Positions 16,349 through 24,805 of a stretch of DNA of 64,000 nucleotides are shown piece after piece. Position numbers and translations under genes: made by a program. The stretch is from Sphingosinicella ginsenosidimutans (GTDB taxonomy: Bacteria; Pseudomonadota; Alphaproteobacteria; Sphingomonadales; Sphingomonadaceae), in NCBI RefSeq assembly GCF_007995055.1, contig NZ_VOQQ01000001.1, positions 2,835,001 to 2,899,000 of the forward strand. The letters run 5' to 3'. Below the pieces are notes generated by a model, which made no database searches, was not told the origin of the DNA, and saw nothing but the letters and a program-made list of their open reading frames with translations. The first letter of the stretch is position 1. Each line of letters begins with the position of its first letter.

Positions 16349-18535
16349 CTACGAACGAGCGGCGGGTGCAGGCGCCGACGCACCTTCCGCTATCTGTGCT
16401 GCGTGGCTGGCCGGCCGCTGGACCGGAACGAGACCTCCGCCCGCTACCGCGAACACGCGGTCGCATTGCGAAATGGGTCCTGGCCGATGCGCGCTGATAA
16501 TTCGGGTGATCGGAAGCGCCTTGAGCGCCATCATCACCACCGCCTCGGAGGCTGGATCGAGATGCGCGGTGCCCTCGTCGATGAACAGGACGGAGGGGTC
16601 GGGATAGAGGGCGCGGGCGAGCAGGATGCGTTGCTTCTGGCCGCCGGAAAGCGCGCTCCCCATGTCGCCCACCAGCGTGTCGTAGCGCATGGGCATCGCC
16701 TCGATCTCGTCATGGATGCCCGCAAGCCGCGCGGCCTCGACGACGCGCGCCATGCCGATCTCGGGATCGAAAAAGGCGATGTTCTCGGCGAGGCTGCCGG
16801 CGAACAGCGCGTCGTCCTGGCTCACCGAGCCGATCTGCCGGCGCCAGTTGCGAAGGCCGAGGCCGGCGAGCGGCGTCCCGTCCACCAGCAGGGTGCCGCC
16901 GCTCGGCACGAACAGGCCCATCATGATCTTGAGGAGCGTGGTCTTGCCGCCGCCGGAGGGACCGACGAGCGCCACCATCTCGCCCGGCTCGACCTTCAGA
17001 TTGACGTTGCGCAGGACGTCAGGCTCGCCCGCGCCATAGCGGAAGCCGATCCCCCGCAGCTCGATCGCCCCGCGTATCCGGGCTGCGGTCTCCGACCGCG
17101 GCGTCTCTCCCTCCTCGGGCGGAGCGAGCGCGATATCCGCGATGCGCGAGAGGTGGACGCCGATGAGGTTGTATTGGATCGCCTGATCGACCAGCCGGGT
17201 CGCGGCGTCGAGGAATTGCTGCTTGTAGGCTTGGAAGGCAAAGATCATGCCCACCGTGAAATCGCCCGACATGGCAAGCCGGATCGCGAGATAGACGAAC
17301 AGGACGCGCTCAAGGGCGAGGATGAGCTGCCCGCCCGCGTCGAAACCGGCCGAGAAGCGGCTGAGGCTGATCTGAGCATTCACCGCGTCGGCCTTGAGTT
17401 GCTGCCAAGCCCGTTGACGGTTGCCCTCTTGGCCGAACGCCTTGATCGCGGCGATGCCCCGGATCGACTCAATGAAGGCGCTGCTCTCGCGCGCCGCAGT
17501 GGTGATCGTGCTGACGTTGCGGGTGCGCAGCGCGTGAATGAAGCCGACCTTGAGCGCCGCGAACAGCATCCAGGCGACCAGCGCCACGCCGCCGAGCAAG
17601 GGGGAATAGACGAACATCAGCCCGAGCGTGACGAACGCCATCGCGCCGTCGATCAGCGCCGATACGAGGCCCTGGCTGAGGATATTGGAGATGGGCGTCG
17701 TCGAATTGAAGCGGGAGATGATGTCGCCAACATGGCGTTTCTCGAACCACGGCAACGGCAGTCGCATCAAGTGGCGGAACAGATTGACGACGATCTGATA
17801 GCTGAGCGCATTGCCAAGACTGACGAGGATCAATGACCGCAGCCAACTCGTCAGCATATTGATCACCGCCAGCCCGCCGAAGCCGAGCGCGAGCATCAAC
17901 AGCAGGTCCTGGTCGGAGGCCGGGAACACCGTATCGACAGCGAGCTGAAGGTAAAACGGCGATGCCAACGCGATCAGCTGGAGCACGACCGAGAGCAGCA
18001 GCACGCTGCGTAGCGACGACCACAGCCCCGTTATCCGTGTCCAGAGCTGGCTTATCCGCAGGCGCGAACGCTCCACTCCGGGCTGGAAGCGTTCGGATGG
18101 CGTCAGCTCCAACACCACGCCCGTGAAATGCCGCGATAGCTCGGCCTCGTCGATCCGGCGCTCCCCGAGCGCCGGATCGTGAATCAGGAAGCGGCGTCCG
18201 CGCAGCGTGCGCGAGACGCCGACGAGAACGACGAAATGGTTGAGGTCCCAGTGCAGGACGGCCGGGAGCGGCACCTGCTCTAGATTCTCGATCTCGCCCC
18301 TAAGCGGCCGAGCGATGAAGCCGATCGCCTCGGCGGTCTGTATCAAGGCCTTGAGCGTCGCGCCCTTGAGCGAAAGGCTGAACCTGCGCCTCATCGCCGG
18401 CAGGTCGGTGTCGAGCCCGTGCCGCCCGGCGACCATAGCGAGGCAAGCGAGCCCGCACTCGGCCGCCTCGCTTTGATGGATCATCGGCGTGCGGCGGATG
18501 CTCGTCAGATTCAGAAGGTCAGCCGAGTCCAGCAT
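16349..18535 (-). CDS. Peptidase C39-containing ABC transporter
   Basis: 728 residues from ATG 18535, overlapping the Fic gene stop by 17 bp. The frame is open further upstream only as a shadow of the Fic gene. Residues about 18-150 are a C39 peptidase with catalytic Cys in SEAAECGLACLAM, His in HWDLNHFVVLVG and Asp in IHDPALG. Membrane helices follow from about 190 to 460. The nucleotide-binding domain has Walker A GPSGGGKTT, signature LSGGQKQR, Walker B VLFIDEGTAHLD and the H-loop ISAHR. It should cleave the leader of the adjacent precursor and export it across the inner membrane together with the HlyD protein. All catalytic residues are present. Confidence 0.92.
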   Translation of the reverse strand: MLDSADLLNLTSIRRTPMIHQSEAAECGLACLAMVAGRHGLDTDLPAMRRRFSLSLKGATLKALIQTAEAIGFIARPLRGEIENLEQVPLPAVLHWDLNHFVVLVGVSRTLRGRRFLIHDPALGERRIDEAELSRHFTGVVLELTPSERFQPGVERSRLRISQLWTRITGLWSSLRSVLLLSVVLQLIALASPFYLQLAVDTVFPASDQDLLLMLALGFGGLAVINMLTSWLRSLILVSLGNALSYQIVVNLFRHLMRLPLPWFEKRHVGDIISRFNSTTPISNILSQGLVSALIDGAMAFVTLGLMFVYSPLLGGVALVAWMLFAALKVGFIHALRTRNVSTITTAARESSAFIESIRGIAAIKAFGQEGNRQRAWQQLKADAVNAQISLSRFSAGFDAGGQLILALERVLFVYLAIRLAMSGDFTVGMIFAFQAYKQQFLDAATRLVDQAIQYNLIGVHLSRIADIALAPPEEGETPRSETAARIRGAIELRGIGFRYGAGEPDVLRNVNLKVEPGEMVALVGPSGGGKTTLLKIMMGLFVPSGGTLLVDGTPLAGLGLRNWRRQIGSVSQDDALFAGSLAENIAFFDPEIGMARVVEAARLAGIHDEIEAMPMRYDTLVGDMGSALSGGQKQRILLARALYPDPSVLFIDEGTAHLDPASEAVVMMALKALPITRIISAHRPGPISQCDRVFAVAGGGLVPVQRPASHAAQIAEGASAPAPAARS

Positions 18536-19448
18536 CCGCGTCCTGTGCCAATACCTGTTCGGCCGAGCTGATCCGCTGGAGGGTGGCCGAAAGCCGCGCG
18601 GCGTCACGAAAGAAAGCCTGAGGCCCGCCCCAATCACCGCCGTAGAGCGCGCGCCGGAGCTTGATGATGAAGCTGCCCCGCTGAAGGGCCGCGATGAGGT
18701 GAATCGGGACGAAATGCCGGGTGCCCGTCCCGGCCGCGAGGACGAGGTTGAACATGGTTCGCCCCGTCCGCCCGTTTCCGTCCGTGAAAGGATGGGCGTG
18801 CATGATCGCCCCGTAGGCCACCGTCGCGCAGAGCCCGGGATGGGTGGCGATGTGGTCGGCAAGGAAGCGATGAAGTCGTGCCACGAGCGGACGGCAGTGC
18901 CGGTGATGCGGGAACGCGATCTTGTCGCCGCCCGCATCGGACCGAATCATCATGCTGATCGGACTGGTGCGAAATCCGTTGGCGCCCTCGCCGAGCCGCG
19001 CGTGGACTCGCGCCAAGAGTTCGGCGAACTCGGTCTCACTGGTGCCGGCGAGCGGGGGCAACCGATTGACCATCCGCGCGTACGCCGCGAACTCCTCTCT
19101 CGTCTTTGGGAACAGCGTTCGGGGCTCGGGCGCATCGCGATCGTCGAAGAACGGCGCGAGTTCGTCGACAAGGCCGGGATAGTCGCGCGGGTCGGACAGC
19201 GCAGACGACAAGCGGTCGGCGAGTTGCTGCAATGACGCTGCCGAGCTGGCAAGGGCCTCGCTCGCGCTCAATTCCAACGCCTTGGCGCTCACGATGAGGG
19301 GTGAGAGCGGTGCGGTCGAAGGATAGGAGATCCACTCCGTCAACGAGACCGACCGATCGCGCGGCGCTTGAAAAACGCCCTGGGCGTCCGCGTTTACCGC
19401 GCGCTTCGCCTGCGGCGCGCGCCTGGCCGGCGGCCATCGGGCGCTCAC
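18519..19448 (-). CDS. Fic-domain protein within an ABC export operon
   Basis: 309 residues. The complete Fic core HPFTDGNGRTGR lies near residues 222-233, preceded by helices of the Fic fold. The catalytic His and the phosphate-binding GNGR loop are intact, so AMP transfer (or related nucleotide transfer) is plausible. No inhibitory S/TxxxE(G/N) motif was identified with confidence. The start overlaps the HlyD stop by 4 bp and its stop overlaps the transporter start, so it is translated from the same message as the exporter. The target is unknown; the precursor, the transporter or a host protein are possible. Confidence 0.88.
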   Translation of the reverse strand: MSARWPPARRAPQAKRAVNADAQGVFQAPRDRSVSLTEWISYPSTAPLSPLIVSAKALELSASEALASSAASLQQLADRLSSALSDPRDYPGLVDELAPFFDDRDAPEPRTLFPKTREEFAAYARMVNRLPPLAGTSETEFAELLARVHARLGEGANGFRTSPISMMIRSDAGGDKIAFPHHRHCRPLVARLHRFLADHIATHPGLCATVAYGAIMHAHPFTDGNGRTGRTMFNLVLAAGTGTRHFVPIHLIAALQRGSFIIKLRRALYGGDWGGPQAFFRDAARLSATLQRISSAEQVLAQDADAGLG

Positions 19449-20707
19449 CGGCTCCTCCGCATCACTGCGTTGAGCGGCTCGAGCAGCCAGTCGAGGAAGG
19501 AGCGGCGGTCGAGGATGATGTTGGCGGTCAGCGTCATGCCGGGCTGGAGCGGCTCGCGCCGGCCGAAGGCGTCGATACCCTGCGTCTCGGGCGTCACTTC
19601 GATCCGATAAACCGCCTCCTGAATGTCGAGCGGCGCGGCGAGCTGGCGCGGGTCGATCACGGTGCGCGATACCCGCGCGATCCGGCCTCCAAAGCTGCCG
19701 AAGCGCTGATACGGGAAGGCGTCGTAGAGAAGCCGCACCTCCTGGCCGGGCCTGACGAAGCCGATCGCGCGCGTCGGCGCGTAGATGTCGGCATGGAGCG
19801 TCGAGCCGTCGGGCACGATCTCCATCAACGGCACGCTTGTCTCGGCGGTGCGGCCGAGCGCGGTCTGAACCGCCGCGACCCGGCCCGAGATCGGCGCGAT
19901 GACTGCATAGGCCCGCTCGCCGCTGAGCTGGGCGCGTTGCTGAACGAGCGACTCGCCCGAACTGCGCGCGGTTGCCACTTCGCTTTCGGCATCCGCCGCC
20001 GCGCGCGCGATCTGCGCCGTCGCCTGCGCCTCCTCCGAGATCAGCGAATTGAGCTGCTGGTGAAGCTGCGCCAGCCCCTGCCGCGCGGAAAGGAAGGCTT
20101 GTCGCCGCTGCTCGATCTCGATCCGGCTGATAAAGCCGCTTTCCCGCAGCGACTGGACGCGTTCGAACAATTCGCCCGCCGAGGCGGCGGTCTGTTCCTG
20201 GAGCGCGATTTGCGCGGTGAGGTCGGCGCGCTGACGGCGTAGCCCGGCCACCGTGGCCGCGAGCCGCGCTCGCTCGCTGTCCGCCCGATGGCGCGCCGAC
20301 AGCTCCTGCTCCGTGGCCAGCGCCCGCTGCCCCTCGATCGCCGCGATGCTCACGGCAATGGCGCTGTCGCCGGCCTCGTCTTCCTGTTCGGTGCGGATCG
20401 TGGCGATGCGCTGGCCCTGTCGGACGTAATCGCCCTCGCGCACGGCGAGCGCCGTCACCTGGCCTGGCCGGATCGCGAAAATCTTGGCCGACGGGCGATC
20501 GGTGACGAGGATGCCGCGCGCCGTCTCCGTCCGCGCATAGCTGCCGAAGGCGAGCCAGAGAGAAACCGCGACGATCAACCCAAAAATCAGGAGCACGAGC
20601 GCGTGAGTGCGCACCGGCTGGGACAGGACAATTTCGCCCGCGATACGAGCTTGGCGCGCGTCAACGACTTCCGCTCGAAACAGTGAGTGTGGGGGCTGCG
20701 CATTCAT
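19445..20707 (-). CDS. HlyD-family periplasmic adaptor
   Basis: 420 residues with a short cytoplasmic N-terminus, one membrane helix (about 36-54, LVLLIFGLIVAVSLWLAF), a biotinyl-lipoyl-like half (VREGDYVRQGQRIATI), a long coiled coil (about 110-240) and the beta-barrel region with AGRVAAVQTALG-like and GQEVRLLYDAFPYQRFG segments typical of bacteriocin/RTX adaptors. It is the first gene of the export operon; the next gene overlaps by 4 bp. The outer membrane partner (TolC type) is not encoded nearby. Confidence 0.9.
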   Translation of the reverse strand: MNAQPPHSLFRAEVVDARQARIAGEIVLSQPVRTHALVLLIFGLIVAVSLWLAFGSYARTETARGILVTDRPSAKIFAIRPGQVTALAVREGDYVRQGQRIATIRTEQEDEAGDSAIAVSIAAIEGQRALATEQELSARHRADSERARLAATVAGLRRQRADLTAQIALQEQTAASAGELFERVQSLRESGFISRIEIEQRRQAFLSARQGLAQLHQQLNSLISEEAQATAQIARAAADAESEVATARSSGESLVQQRAQLSGERAYAVIAPISGRVAAVQTALGRTAETSVPLMEIVPDGSTLHADIYAPTRAIGFVRPGQEVRLLYDAFPYQRFGSFGGRIARVSRTVIDPRQLAAPLDIQEAVYRIEVTPETQGIDAFGRREPLQPGMTLTANIILDRRSFLDWLLEPLNAVMRRSR

Positions 20708-21089
20708 GGAAATCTCGACTCAACTCTGCTCGTTACCCGCGAGTCGAGCCAGATAATTGATTAGAAATGGGAATCTTTGAAGAAGAAATTATTTTTTGAT
20801 CCGCGACATGATAACCACTTTTCTATAGACTGTAGAGATTCTAGCCAAATTCATTAGCTGCTCTACTGGTACGGAAGTGACCGTCGTGCCGACGATTTAG
20901 CAATCATCTGCCGAGGAAGACAATCGGTGATGCGCGAGGGTCCTGCGTCTTATAGCCTGCTTGATGAGCTAAAGTTGCACCCCCGCTAGACCGAGGCCGG
21001 TTTTCCTCGATTCATCCAGCGCATCACCCGGTCCACCTTCGAGGGGCTACCCCCCGTGCCAAACCGAAAGCGGTCGGCACAATGGCTTC
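20708..21089. promoter_or_regulatory. AT-rich intergenic region between divergent hlyD-type and traG-type genes
   Basis: This 382-bp stretch is markedly AT-richer than its surroundings and must contain the promoters of the minus-strand export operon and the plus-strand ATPase gene. No strong -35/-10 pair was identified and no gene was found. Confidence 0.6.
20714..20748. promoter_or_regulatory. Inverted repeat in the 5' leader of the export operon
   Basis: CTCGACTC and GAGTCGAG form a perfect 8-bp inverted repeat with a 19-nt spacer, beginning 7 bp upstream of the hlyD-type start. It could be an operator or an RNA hairpin that affects translation of the first gene. Confidence 0.45.
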
Positions 21090-22283
21090 ATGCACACCCA
21101 CGAAGGCGCGATCTCGTATTTCGGCCGCGTCGCGTTCCGCAACCAGTCGCAGACCTTCGGCATCCGCCAAGCGGACCGGCTCGCCCATATATATGTGGTC
21201 GGTAGGACAGGAGTGGGGAAATCGACCCTGCTTGAACAGCTCGCGCGAGGGGACGCCGAGGCCGGCCGGGGCTTCGCCTTCCTCGATCCGCACGGCGACC
21301 TCGCGGAGCGGATATATGCCGGGCTCTCGCCGTTCACCCGCGAGCGAACGATTTACCTGAACACCCCCGATCCCGACCAACCGTACGGGTACAATCCGCT
21401 GCGCCGCGTGGCCGACGCCAAGATACCGCTGGCCGCCTCGGGGCTTTTGGAGACGTTCCGCAAGCTCTGGCCGAGCGCTTGGGGCGTGCGCATGGAGCAC
21501 GTCCTCCGCAACAGCCTCTATGCGCTGTTGGAACGCGACGGCTCAACGCTGCCGGACATCCTGCGCCTCTACAGCAACGATGCGTTCCGCAGGAGCGTCA
21601 CCACCCGGATCAAGAATCCCGTGGTGCGGGCCTTCTGGCGCGACGAGTTCGCCCACTACCATCCCCGCCAGCAAGCGGAAGCGGTCGCGCCCATCCAAAA
21701 CAAGCTCGGCGCGCTCCTGGCCGACCCGATGCTCTATCGCATCCTCGTTGCCCCTAAGACCGACCTGCACTTGCGCCGGCTCATGGACGCGGGCGGCATC
21801 CTCTTGGTCAACCTGTCGCGCGGGCAGATCGGCGAGGACAGCGCGCTCGTCCTCGGCAACCTCCTCGTCTCTACCGTGGGCCTCGCCGCGTTCAGCCGCG
21901 CCGACCAGCCCGAGCACGAGCGCCGCCCCTTCTTCCTCTATGTGGACGAGTTCCAGAGCTTCACGACGCTCTCGTTCGCCACGATGCTCGCCGAATTGCG
22001 CAGTCATGCCCTGGGGTTGGTGCTCGCGCACCAGTACCTTCATCAGCTGGAGCCGGACATTCTCCATGCCGTGCTCGGGAACGTCGGCACGCTCATATCC
22101 TTCCGGGTGGGCGCCGAGGACGCGCCGATCTTGGCCCGCGAGTTCTTTCCGACGTTCGACGTTCACGACCTCCTCAATCTCCCGAATTGGCGCTTCTATC
22201 TCAAGCTCATGATCGACGGCGCGCCCTCGCAGCCGTTCAGCGGGGAACTGGACAGTCGATCGGCTCGAAAAGCGATCGGCTAG
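21090..22283 (+). CDS. TraG/VirD4-like conjugative-transfer ATPase without membrane anchor
   Basis: 397 residues from ATG 21090. Walker A GRTGVGKST lies near 38-46, followed by DPHGDLAERIY. Walker B FFLYVDEFQSF is near 281-291 and LAHQYLHQLEPD near 315-326, the order expected for type IV coupling-type ATPases. There are no transmembrane segments and the protein is short. It is unrelated in detail to the larger ATPase at 11827-14424. It stands alone on the plus strand and ends overlapping the convergent exported-protein genes. Its role in DNA transfer is unproven because no relaxase accompanies it. Confidence 0.8.
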   Translation: MHTHEGAISYFGRVAFRNQSQTFGIRQADRLAHIYVVGRTGVGKSTLLEQLARGDAEAGRGFAFLDPHGDLAERIYAGLSPFTRERTIYLNTPDPDQPYGYNPLRRVADAKIPLAASGLLETFRKLWPSAWGVRMEHVLRNSLYALLERDGSTLPDILRLYSNDAFRRSVTTRIKNPVVRAFWRDEFAHYHPRQQAEAVAPIQNKLGALLADPMLYRILVAPKTDLHLRRLMDAGGILLVNLSRGQIGEDSALVLGNLLVSTVGLAAFSRADQPEHERRPFFLYVDEFQSFTTLSFATMLAELRSHALGLVLAHQYLHQLEPDILHAVLGNVGTLISFRVGAEDAPILAREFFPTFDVHDLLNLPNWRFYLKLMIDGAPSQPFSGELDSRSARKAIG

Positions 22284-22621
22284 TGGAACGAGTCGGCATG
22301 GCACGCGACATCGGCCGCTCGCACCCAGCCTCTCAATCGGCTCTGGTAGATGAAGTCCACGCGATACCAGATGCGTCGATTTCGATCATAGGCGGCGTCG
22401 CTGAGGACAAACTCGTTCCCTCGGGGAAGCCTTCCGACAACAGCGCCGTTCATTTCGCGTCGGAATACGGCGCCGTCCGGCGTCGCGACAGCGCAGGTAT
22501 ACCCGTATGAGGAGCCGTTAGCGGACCACCTAGCAAACTCGCGGGGCGTGACCTGATGCAGGGTCGCAGCCGCAGGCGCACCAGCCAACAACAAGCACGC
22601 GGCGGGTAGCAGCCGATCCAT
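22280..22621 (-). CDS. Small exported SH3-like protein
   Basis: 113 residues from ATG 22621 (MDRLLPAACLLLAGAPAAA, signal peptide). The mature part, with GAVVGRLPRGNEFVLSD and a closing RGWVRAADVAC, has the pattern of bacterial SH3 domains; three cysteines remain after cleavage. Its start overlaps the stop of the previous gene of the operon. SH3-like domains often bind peptidoglycan, which would fit a cell-wall protective set, but this is inference. Confidence 0.65.
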   Translation of the reverse strand: MDRLLPAACLLLAGAPAAATLHQVTPREFARWSANGSSYGYTCAVATPDGAVFRREMNGAVVGRLPRGNEFVLSDAAYDRNRRIWYRVDFIYQSRLRGWVRAADVACHADSFH

Positions 22622-23076
22622 TACCGCCCCGCACGCCGGATGTTGTACTGGAGCGCGGCGGAATATCGCATCCCGTGCGCGTCGATGATGTCGTCGATCT
22701 TCCAGCCGCGCTCGTTGACGAGGATAAGACGCACGCCCTGATTGCGCCCAAACCGGACGGTAGCAACCGTCGTTCCGCGCGCACCTGGCGCGGTAGCAAT
22801 GGATGCGATCCGAAAGCCGCCGGAGTCTTGGCATTGGCAAAGCCAGTCATAATCGAGATACCTGTCCGCGTCCCCCGATCGCGCGGCCTCGTACCGGCGC
22901 TGGAGCGCCGCCGTGCGGCTCGAAAGATATCGCTGCCATGTCCAGCCGGACATAGTGAGCTGGTCGTTGGCTTCGTTGGCATAGAGCATCCGCACGAATC
23001 GCTCGGCGGTTTGCGGCGCCGGCGCGGCGGCGGCGAGCAAAAGGCCGGCGACGACTGAAAGCAACGCTGCGCGCAT
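22621..23076 (-). CDS. Exported protein resembling the DUF3828 family
   Basis: 151 residues from the ATG at 23076 (MRAALLSVVAGLLLAAAAP, signal peptide). The mature region shows FVRMLYANEAND, a DYDWLCQCQD segment and a closing beta hairpin GWKIDDIID, the arrangement seen in DUF3828-type small periplasmic proteins. It is followed immediately by the SH3-like gene (overlapping stop/start) and lies 13 bp behind the lysozyme-inhibitor-like gene. Function unknown. Confidence 0.6.
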   Translation of the reverse strand: MRAALLSVVAGLLLAAAAPAPQTAERFVRMLYANEANDQLTMSGWTWQRYLSSRTAALQRRYEAARSGDADRYLDYDWLCQCQDSGGFRIASIATAPGARGTTVATVRFGRNQGVRLILVNERGWKIDDIIDAHGMRYSAALQYNIRRAGR

Positions 23077-23089
23077 CGGTGTCCCCCCA

Positions 23090-23527
23090 TTATTGCCCGA
23101 GCATGAGAATGGAGCGCAGCAGCGCCCGTTCATACGGGCTCGGGTTCCCGAAATATATCTCCCTCGACCTTCCGGCGCGATTGAAAAGCAGGCCACCGGC
23201 CGCGCGACGTCCGTCGAGCGCGATCAGGAACGCCCCGACGTTGGCGTAGCAATCATGGGGCTTGCAGACGGTGCCGAGCACATACGAGCGCCCGCCGCTT
23301 TGCACGATCCTCGGCTGCGACGAGTTTCCTTCAAGGCGATATATCCACCGCGTCCGCCGATATGACGGAGGAACGACCGATTGCCACGCCCGCGCCTCGC
23401 GCGGATGCCGGGCGAGCGCCAAGGACGGCGACGAGACCGCGCTCGTCCAATCGGCGGCCGGCTGCGCAAGAATGGGCGCCCCCAAAAGAACCAGCGGAAG
23501 GGCAAGGAAGCGAACCATTTGAACCAT
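23090..23527 (-). CDS. Ivy-type inhibitor of vertebrate lysozyme
   Basis: 145 residues with signal peptide MVRFLALPLVLLGAPILA (start ATG 23527, or 23518). GTVCKPHDCYANVGAFLIALDG (about 86-107) contains the CKPHDC loop that in Ivy proteins enters the lysozyme active site. The family protects peptidoglycan from C-type lysozymes in the periplasm. It lies in a row with four other small exported proteins. In an island carrying a bacteriocin-like export operon it could have a protective role against a muralytic product, which is speculative. Confidence 0.8.
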   Translation of the reverse strand: MVQMVRFLALPLVLLGAPILAQPAADWTSAVSSPSLALARHPREARAWQSVVPPSYRRTRWIYRLEGNSSQPRIVQSGGRSYVLGTVCKPHDCYANVGAFLIALDGRRAAGGLLFNRAGRSREIYFGNPSPYERALLRSILMLGQ

Positions 23528-23565
23528 TCGATACCCCCTCTGTTCGATTGACCTTCGCCAGCGCG

Positions 23566-24039
23566 TTAATTCGGCAATCGCGCCGCGCCAGGGCAGACGC
23601 CGAGCTTTAGGTCGCCTAGCGCGCTGTAGCGGCGATTGATGCCCGATATGACATGGACCTGTAGATTGAGCCGGCAGAGCTGCGCATTGGTGAGGCCCAG
23701 GGTATTGCGGAGGAACGCTTCCGCGCGGGATCGCGATCGTCCGAGCGGCTCCGCAAGGAGCGACACCAAGAAGTACGAACTGCTTGCTTGGTATTGGACG
23801 CCGAAGGAATCGTTCTCGTTCCCGAATACCGGGCCGGAGTGGACCAAATCGTAATAGGTGTCGCCAGGCGCGGAGAGCGGCTGCCTGCCGGACATAAAAT
23901 CGTTCACAACAATGCGGGAGCCGTCCCGGCCCACGATGCTGATATGCGCATGGCCGGTCGGAGCGGCTCGGGGAGCCGCTCCGAGCAGGGCCGGAAGTGC
24001 CGTTAGGATCGCGACGGCAAAGAGCTTCCACACGCTCAT
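23566..24039 (-). CDS. Exported protein of unknown family
   Basis: 157 residues from ATG 24039 (MSVWKLFAVAILTALPALLGAA, signal peptide). The mature part has an ISIVGRDGSRIVVNDFM start, a central YYDLVHSGPVFGN segment and a Cys pair near residues 129 and 152. Not recognised. It is the second gene of the exported-protein operon, with 11 bp to the lipoprotein gene upstream. Confidence 0.6.
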   Translation of the reverse strand: MSVWKLFAVAILTALPALLGAAPRAAPTGHAHISIVGRDGSRIVVNDFMSGRQPLSAPGDTYYDLVHSGPVFGNENDSFGVQYQASSSYFLVSLLAEPLGRSRSRAEAFLRNTLGLTNAQLCRLNLQVHVISGINRRYSALGDLKLGVCPGAARLPN

Positions 24040-24050
24040 ACTCGCGCCCT

Positions 24051-24371
24051 CTACGCTCTCACGCACGTTGCTGTGGTATGCCCCCTCGCCTCGCTGCACG
24101 AGTAGCGGCCGTCCGGCGTATCAGCGATCCATGACTGCGTGGTTTGCGTCCTCTGGACGTGAGAGATGCGGATCGCGGCTTGGTTCAGGTCCCCGCCGAT
24201 CGCCTGGGCCGAATGGAGTCGCATGTCCGTTCTCGAAATCAGGTGCCCCATCCACGCATTGCTGGCCGCCATTCCTCCGCCCGCCGCCAGCAGGCTCGGT
24301 GCCATCATCGCGGCAACGCACCCCGACAGCATCAGCGCCCCGCCGACAGCGGCAACCGCCTTCATAATCAT
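24051..24371 (-). CDS. Small lipoprotein, first gene of the exported-protein operon
   Basis: 106 residues with a clear lipobox (MLSGC, cysteine at about residue 18) and a hydrophobic Ala/Gly-rich stretch behind it. The rest is small and polar with a disulfide-capable CSEARGHTTATC end. It is transcribed divergently from the XRE regulator across a short region with inverted repeats, so the five exported-protein genes are probably under that regulator. Not recognised. Confidence 0.6.
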   Translation of the reverse strand: MIMKAVAAVGGALMLSGCVAAMMAPSLLAAGGGMAASNAWMGHLISRTDMRLHSAQAIGGDLNQAAIRISHVQRTQTTQSWIADTPDGRYSCSEARGHTTATCVRA

Positions 24372-24391
24372 GATCGTTCCTCCCCCGTAAA

Positions 24392-24456
24392 AAGGGAGAA
24401 ATCTCCTATTGTCGAAACATCGTCAATAGGGAGTTTTGCACTATTCCAAATCTCCC
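24392..24456. promoter_or_regulatory. Operator-like inverted repeats between lipoprotein and XRE genes
   Basis: CCTATTG (24405-24411) and CAATAGG (24424-24430) form an inverted repeat with a 12-nt spacer. GGGAGAAATCTCC just left of it is itself a palindrome and AAATCTCCC recurs at about 24448-24456. The cluster lies between two divergent starts, the usual position for autoregulation by an XRE repressor. Confidence 0.6.
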
Positions 24457-24474
24457 TGCGATTGGGCGGGTGGT

Positions 24475-24717
24475 ATGCCGCGCCCCCGCAAATCGGCTTT
24501 CGACGAGCCGTACATCCAGATCATCGACCGGCTGATTGCGCGGCGAAAAGCGCTCGGCATGACCCAGGTGGACCTGGGCGCCGCGTACGGCGAGGATCAG
24601 TCCTTCGTGAGCCGGGTCGAGCGACGGCAGCGCAAAATCGACGTGTGGGAGTTCGTCCGCTGGTGCCGCGTCCTCAACGTCGAGCCGAGGGAGGTTCTGG
24701 ACGGGATTGAGGAATAG
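24475..24717 (+). CDS. XRE-family helix-turn-helix regulator
   Basis: 80 residues from ATG 24475. The HTH is visible as LIARRKALGMTQVDLGAAYGEDQSFVSRVERRQRKID, with the Gln of TQ and the SFVSRVE recognition helix. It is divergent from the five-gene exported-protein operon. It probably binds the inverted repeats at 24392-24456 and represses both directions, as is common for this arrangement. Confidence 0.85.
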   Translation: MPRPRKSAFDEPYIQIIDRLIARRKALGMTQVDLGAAYGEDQSFVSRVERRQRKIDVWEFVRWCRVLNVEPREVLDGIEE

Positions 24718-24805
24718 CACTCGGCGATGAACCCCGGCCAGCGATTCTTCCTAGAGGTTTGCACTACGCCGATCCGGCTTCTATCCCCTCCATCAAGGGG
24801 GGATC

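Noticed and set aside
18536..18937. Extension of the C39 transporter frame
   Set aside because: It lies inside the Fic gene in another frame; ATG 18535 gives the normal family length.
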